The notes under the pieces are model-generated. The model did not search any database and was not told the origin of the DNA. It saw only the letters and a program-made list of their open reading frames with translations. A stretch of DNA of 9,424 nt, taken from contig HF986305.1 of assembly GCA_000432655.1 (NCBI GenBank), positions 31,463 to 40,886 of the forward strand. Reading direction: 5' to 3'. Positions 5,971 through 9,424 of the stretch are shown piece by piece. This stretch comes from Bacteroides sp. CAG:1060. GTDB taxonomy: Bacteria > Bacteroidota > Bacteroidia > Bacteroidales > UBA932. Made by a program: the position numbers and the translations under genes. The number at the start of each line of letters is the position of its first letter. The stretch's first letter is position 1.

Positions 5971-7623
5971 ATGGAAGAAGCCAGGAAACTGAATTTCCTC
6001 GAGGAAATCATTGAAGACGATCTCAAGTCGGGAAAAGTTACGAGTATTTTGACCCGTTTCCCTCCTGAGCCGAACGGATATCTCCACCTCGGACATGCCA
6101 AATCTCTATGCATAAACTTTGGTCTCGCACAGAAATACGGCGGCAAGACCAATCTAAGATATGATGACACCAACCCTGTCAAGGAAGATGTCGAGTACGT
6201 GGATTCCATTAAGGAGGACATCAAGTGGCTGGGCTTTCAGTGGGAGAAGGAGTGCTATGCATCCGACTATTTCGACCAGCTCTACATCTGGGCGGAAGAA
6301 CTCATCCGCAGGGGCCTCGCCTATGTGGACGACCAGACCCAGGAAGAGATTTCAAAGAACAGAGGAACAGTGGACAAGCCTGGCCAAGACAGCCCTTGGC
6401 GAAACCGCAGCGTAGAAGAGAATCTGCAACTCTTCCGGGAGATGCGTGACGGCAAATACGCTGATGGAGAGAAAGTCCTCCGTGCCAAGATTGATATGGC
6501 CCATCCCAACATGATGTTCCGCGATCCGCTTCTGTACCGTATCAAGCATGCGCATCACCACCGCACCGGAGACAAATGGTGCATCTACCCGATGTACGAC
6601 TACACCCACGGACAGTGTGATTCCATAGAGAGAATCACCCACTCCATCTGTACCCTCGAGTTCGATGTGCACAGGCCTCTGTACGACTGGTTCATCCAGA
6701 CCCTCGGCATATATCCTTCGCATCAGTACGAGTTTGCCAGACTCAACCTGACATACACCCTGATGTCCAAGCGCAAGCTTCTGGAACTTGTCCAGAAAGG
6801 CATCGTCTCAGGATGGGACGATCCTCGAATGCCTACACTCTGCGGCGTGCGCAGAAGAGGATATACGGCAGATGCACTGAAGATGTTCTGCGACAAGATC
6901 GGTGTTTCCAAGCGCGACCAGCTCATGGACATCCAGCTCCTCGAATGGTGCGTACGTCAGGACCTGAACGCACGGTCCAACAGGTACATGGTGGTCCAGG
7001 ACCCGGTCAAGGTCACCATCACCAATTATCCGGAAGGACAGGTAGAGTGGTTTGACTGCCCTCTCAACCCTGCCGAGCCGGAAGGACCCACACGCAAAGT
7101 TCCTTTCACGGGAGAGTTGCTGATTGACCGTGCTGACTTCATGGAAGACGCTCCGAAGAAGTTCTTCAGACTCAAGCCTGACGGAGAGGTCCGCCTCAAA
7201 TACACCTATATCATAAAGTGCGAGGAGGTCATCAAAGACGAAGCAGGCAATGTCATAGAGTTGAGATGCACATACGACCCAAGCACCCGTCCGGGAGCCG
7301 GAGAGTGGAGAAGTGTCAAGGGCACCATTCACTGGGTTTCCACGGCATACGCCAAAGAAATCGAACTGCGCAATTACGACCGCCTGTTCACCCTTGCGGA
7401 CATGAGCCAGGTACCGGAAGACAAAGACTACAAGGATTTCCTCAATCCTGACTCTCTTACCATCGGCAAGGCGTTTGCAGAGCCGGCGCTTCTCGAAGAC
7501 AATTCGGGCATCGCCGTACAGTTCGAGCGCACCGGATACTACATCAAGGACAAAGATTCCTCAGAGGACAAAGCCATCTTCAACAAGACGGCATCCCTGA
7601 AAGACTCATACAAACCGGAATAA
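5971..7623 (+). CDS. glnS: Glutaminyl-tRNA synthetase
   Basis: A 550-residue class I aminoacyl-tRNA synthetase that charges tRNA-Gln with glutamine in the cytosol. The HIGH-type motif is in RFPPEPNGYLHLGHAKS (29-45, HLGH 39-42) and the KMSKS-type motif is LMSKRKL (264-270), the form typical of GlnRS. Between them lie NLRYDDTNP (61-69), YDYTHGQCDSIE (209-220) and ITHSICTLEF (222-231), followed by RPLYDW. These are GlnRS rather than GluRS signatures. The C-terminal anticodon-binding beta-barrels are present (about 335-550), so the protein is full length compared with the usual 550 or so residues. The ATG at 5971 is followed directly by the conserved N-terminus (NFLEEIIEDDL). It is monocistronic as far as seen: its own upstream region and an intrinsic terminator 42 bp after the stop. 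Nothing in the sequence is unusual. Confidence 0.97.
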   Translation: MEEARKLNFLEEIIEDDLKSGKVTSILTRFPPEPNGYLHLGHAKSLCINFGLAQKYGGKTNLRYDDTNPVKEDVEYVDSIKEDIKWLGFQWEKECYASDYFDQLYIWAEELIRRGLAYVDDQTQEEISKNRGTVDKPGQDSPWRNRSVEENLQLFREMRDGKYADGEKVLRAKIDMAHPNMMFRDPLLYRIKHAHHHRTGDKWCIYPMYDYTHGQCDSIERITHSICTLEFDVHRPLYDWFIQTLGIYPSHQYEFARLNLTYTLMSKRKLLELVQKGIVSGWDDPRMPTLCGVRRRGYTADALKMFCDKIGVSKRDQLMDIQLLEWCVRQDLNARSNRYMVVQDPVKVTITNYPEGQVEWFDCPLNPAEPEGPTRKVPFTGELLIDRADFMEDAPKKFFRLKPDGEVRLKYTYIIKCEEVIKDEAGNVIELRCTYDPSTRPGAGEWRSVKGTIHWVSTAYAKEIELRNYDRLFTLADMSQVPEDKDYKDFLNPDSLTIGKAFAEPALLEDNSGIAVQFERTGYYIKDKDSSEDKAIFNKTASLKDSYKPE

Positions 7624-7664
7624 TACGGGGCAATTGCCTCTCCGGTTCCGCCACAATCAAAGAG

Positions 7665-7694
7665 CCCGCATCCTACTATGGACGCGGGTTTTTT
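7665..7694 (+). terminator. Rho-independent terminator of glnS
   Basis: The stem is CCCGC (7665-7669) paired with GCGGG (7684-7688), then one A/C mismatch, then TCC (7671-7673) with GGA (7680-7682), closing a six-base loop. Six T residues (7689-7694) follow at once. It lies 42 bp after the glnS stop, in the right orientation. The opposite strand lacks a proper T-tract, so it is not a good terminator for the converging AAA gene. Confidence 0.85.
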
Positions 7695-7732
7695 CCGTAT
7701 AATACGGTGGATTCAAGAACCGAATATAGTTC

Positions 7733-9070
7733 TCATTTCTCTGCCAAAAATCTCCTCAACAAAAAAGTCAAAAAGTACGGGAAAGTATAGAACTTACCAT
7801 TAAATCCTATATTTTTATAACCCAATTTTATTCCATATTTTACGTCAGGATATTTATCCTCACTCAACAACTTATTCAATGATGCTGTTGCACTGTCATT
7901 GGCTTTAACCTCTATAGGAACAAGTGAATCTGCATCTCTTACAAAGAAATCCATTTCAAGAGAAGGCCTGTCGCTACTATAATAGTAGAGATTATATCCC
8001 TGCTTTACCAGCATATCTCCTACTATATTCTCGTATATAGCTCCTTTGTATGTACCAAGATTTTTATTAGCTCTCAAATCTTCCTGGGCTTCTTCATCGA
8101 GAGATGCAATAAGCAGGCCTGTATCTTTATAATAAATTTTATAGAGTTTAGAATCATAATTTCCTTTAAGTGGAAGCTCTGGTAGATTCAAACAATAACA
8201 TACATTTATAACACCGGCATCAGCCAACCATTCTACACACCCGATATAATCTCTATTTCTTGCATTCTTTGCTATCTTCGTGATTTGAAAACGTTTGTTT
8301 TCTTTTGCCAAGAAGGTGGAGATATGATTATAAACAGCTTTAACCTTAGCTTTATCCAATCCTCCTACGTATTTGGTAATATCTTCTTCATAGTCTTTAA
8401 GCAACTGTTTCTGAATACCCAATGTTCCACTAAAGTTTTTATTCTTAATATATGTATTTACCACCTCAGGCATTCCCCCGATAGTAACATAATCCCGGAA
8501 AAGTTCAAAAAGGACCTCCATTTGCAATTTTGCAAGTGGCTTGACGTCTATCATGTGTTGGTAAAGTTCCTCTACAAAATCCTCTGCATATCCCTTAGCC
8601 CACAGGAACTCTTCGAAATCCATAGAATACATTTCGTAATCTTCTTTATAACCAACACTATTGGATTCTATCTCTTTGTAATTGATTCCCATCAATGAAC
8701 CGGAACAGATAACATCGAACCGTCCATCAAGATCAAAGAACTTCAATGATGTAGCACAATTGGGACAGGCTTGCAGTTCATCAAAAAAGAAAATCGTTTC
8801 TCCCGGAATGAACTTCAGTTCAGGGTTAAGTAACGAGATGTTTTTAAGGATAGTATCAACTTCAAATCCATCTTCAAAGATATTCTTATACTTTGTTTGT
8901 TCTACAAAATTAATTTGGACAATATTCTTATAGTTCTGATATGCAAACCACTCAATAGAGCGAGTCTTTCCAATCTGACGAGCCCCTTTTATTATAAGAG
9001 GTTTTCTATCAGGATTCTTCTTCCATGCCATTAAGTAAGCATCAATCTTTCTCTTAAGTAACTTATCCAT
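7733..9070 (-). CDS. AAA family ATPase with C-terminal DUF4143 / nuclease-like region
   Basis: A 445-residue protein of the AAA_14 + DUF4143 family, common and often multicopy in Bacteroidales; its cellular role is not established. Seen: Walker A GARQIGKT (29-36), Walker B IFFFDELQ (93-100) with Asp97-Glu98, CSGSLMG (122-128), the family's GGMPEVV (198-204), then a helical middle part with YKGAIYENIVGDML (341-354). Near the C-terminus, EMDFF (372-376) and PIEVKA (385-390) form an E/D...ExK pattern like PD-(D/E)XK nucleases. I chose the ATG at 9070; the frame extends nine codons to a TTG (9097), but that lies within the promoter -7 box. Base composition is clearly more AT-rich than in glnS and the redox operon, and codons favour A/T endings, so recent transfer is plausible. 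It stands alone with its own promoter and shows no frameshift or truncation. No toxin or partner gene is visible next to it. Confidence 0.9.
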   Translation of the reverse strand: MDKLLKRKIDAYLMAWKKNPDRKPLIIKGARQIGKTRSIEWFAYQNYKNIVQINFVEQTKYKNIFEDGFEVDTILKNISLLNPELKFIPGETIFFFDELQACPNCATSLKFFDLDGRFDVICSGSLMGINYKEIESNSVGYKEDYEMYSMDFEEFLWAKGYAEDFVEELYQHMIDVKPLAKLQMEVLFELFRDYVTIGGMPEVVNTYIKNKNFSGTLGIQKQLLKDYEEDITKYVGGLDKAKVKAVYNHISTFLAKENKRFQITKIAKNARNRDYIGCVEWLADAGVINVCYCLNLPELPLKGNYDSKLYKIYYKDTGLLIASLDEEAQEDLRANKNLGTYKGAIYENIVGDMLVKQGYNLYYYSSDRPSLEMDFFVRDADSLVPIEVKANDSATASLNKLLSEDKYPDVKYGIKLGYKNIGFNGKFYTFPYFLTFLLRRFLAEK

Positions 9071-9094
9071 AATCAACTTCCCTTGTTTCAATTG

Positions 9095-9127
9095 CAAATA
9101 TAATTGTTTTCACACAATCAGCCCAAC
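9095..9127 (-). promoter_or_regulatory. Bacteroidota-type promoter of the AAA/DUF4143 gene
   Basis: Reading the minus strand, TATATTTG (9102-9095) is a perfect TAnnTTTG -7 element. GTTG (9127-9124) lies upstream, with 21 nt between its TTG and the -7 box, in the expected 19-21 range. Transcription would begin roughly 15-20 nt before the ATG at 9070. A purine-rich AAGGGAAG lies about 7 nt before that ATG. The -33 box is TTG, not the full TTTG. Confidence 0.6.
9103..9118. promoter_or_regulatory. Dyad in the promoter spacer, possible operator
   Basis: ATTGT (9103-9107) and ACAAT (9114-9118) are perfect inverted 5-bp arms around TTTCAC. The dyad lies exactly between the -33 and -7 boxes of the AAA/DUF4143 gene, where a bound repressor would block the polymerase. 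The arms are short and AT-rich, so chance is a real alternative. Confidence 0.3.
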
Positions 9128-9424
9128 AAAACACAATAATTTCACATTTTACGGATTATTTTTCGCCTATTTTTCACATTATCTCATTGTTTTGGAACTA
9201 TCAAAGAAAATCCATGCGTGAGCACCATTGCCCAGAACATGGCCCGGAATGCCGCCACGAGCAAGAAAATCACACCCACCGCCTCCAAAACACAAAATAG
9301 ACGCTCATTGAAAGTAAACTTTTATCAGTAATTATCATTAATCTGAGTCAACCTGAATCAGGAAAATACACTGTGGTACGGGAGGCATTTCGGTACCGGA
9401 AACCCCCTCCTACGGTACGGAATT
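9128..9424. other. Intergenic region without a convincing gene
   Basis: Upstream of the AAA promoter I see no gene with a normal start and length. The first part is AT-rich and carries TTTCACA at 9140 and 9172. Bases 9210-9300 are more GC-rich, and the minus strand there could encode a 45-residue hydrophobic peptide (9184-9321) without an ATG at its start. The last 50 bases hold three GGTAC words and an inverted repeat. No tRNA cloverleaf or insertion-sequence end was recognised. Confidence 0.6.
9376..9418. repeat. Imperfect inverted repeat with three GGTAC words at the window edge
   Basis: GTAC (9376-9379) with GGAGG (9381-9385) can pair with CCTCC (9406-9410) and GTAC (9415-9418), with a small internal loop. 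The apical part contains the 8-bp palindrome CGGTACCG (9391-9398). GGTAC occurs at 9375, 9392 and 9414. It may be part of a leader, attachment site or dispersed repeat continuing beyond the window; no family was recognised. Confidence 0.35.

Noticed and set aside
5877..6224. N-terminal extension of 116 residues for the DUF1963 gene
   Set aside because: It runs antisense through the start of glnS and the divergent promoter region, is low in family similarity, and the DUF1963 pattern begins at the ATG at 5876.
7629..7638. GGCAATTGCC palindrome after glnS
   Set aside because: It is a loop-less 10-bp palindrome with no T-tract. The real terminator follows at 7665-7694.
7695..7707. CCGTAT-A-ATACGG inverted repeat
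   Set aside because: One-base centre cannot form a hairpin loop, it is AT-rich, and no promoter or gene start is placed so as to make it an operator.
9214..9300. 28-residue His/Cys-rich plus-strand peptide starting with ATG
   Set aside because: It lies antisense to the hydrophobic frame, has no ribosome binding site, and its composition is explained by the reverse complement of hydrophobic codons.

Overview
The window looks like chromosomal DNA of a gut-type Bacteroidota, most likely a Bacteroidales. The gene content fits this: a Bacteroidota-style GlnRS, a ThiF/ThiE-like pair closing a thiamine operon, and an AAA ATPase with a DUF4143 region. Starts mostly lack a clear Shine-Dalgarno, and a promoter of the Bacteroidota type (TTG-21 nt-TATATTTG) lies upstream of the last gene. 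No tRNA, rRNA, CRISPR array or insertion sequence was seen.

Layout. Bases 1-734 (+) hold the 3' end of a ThiF/MoeB-type gene and a ThiE/TenI-like gene that starts inside its stop codon (TAATG). Bases 731-5876 (-) are a very compact six-gene run, read right to left: a DUF1963/YwqG-like protein, a membrane steroid 5-alpha-reductase homologue (SRD5A family), a single-domain Old Yellow Enzyme homologue with a C-terminal cysteine cluster, two different short-chain dehydrogenases, and yicC. Gaps are 3, 4, -8, -16 and 27 bp. The yicC stop codon overlaps the stop codon of the converging thiamine gene. A 94-bp AT-rich divergent region (5877-5970) separates this run from glnS (+, 5971-7623), which ends in a good intrinsic terminator. 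Bases 7733-9070 (-) hold an AT-rich AAA/DUF4143 gene with its own promoter. The remaining 350 bp or so have no convincing gene, but contain a dyad inside the promoter spacer, three TTTCACA words spaced exactly 32 bp apart, and an inverted-repeat structure at the window edge.

Main interest. The 5-alpha-reductase, OYE and SDR block has the enzyme set expected for remodelling a 3-oxo steroid A ring: delta-4 formation or reduction by a flavoenzyme, 5-alpha reduction by an SRD5A-type enzyme, and 3-keto/3-hydroxy interconversion by an SDR. Gut Bacteroidota are known to make isoallolithocholic acid with such a 5-beta-reductase / 5-alpha-reductase / 3-beta-HSDH set. The operon here is therefore a strong candidate for a bile-acid or steroid transforming locus. 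It carries an extra SDR, and it is sandwiched between a DUF1963 gene and the RNA-metabolism gene yicC. The substrate is inferred from family and context; the sequence does not show it.
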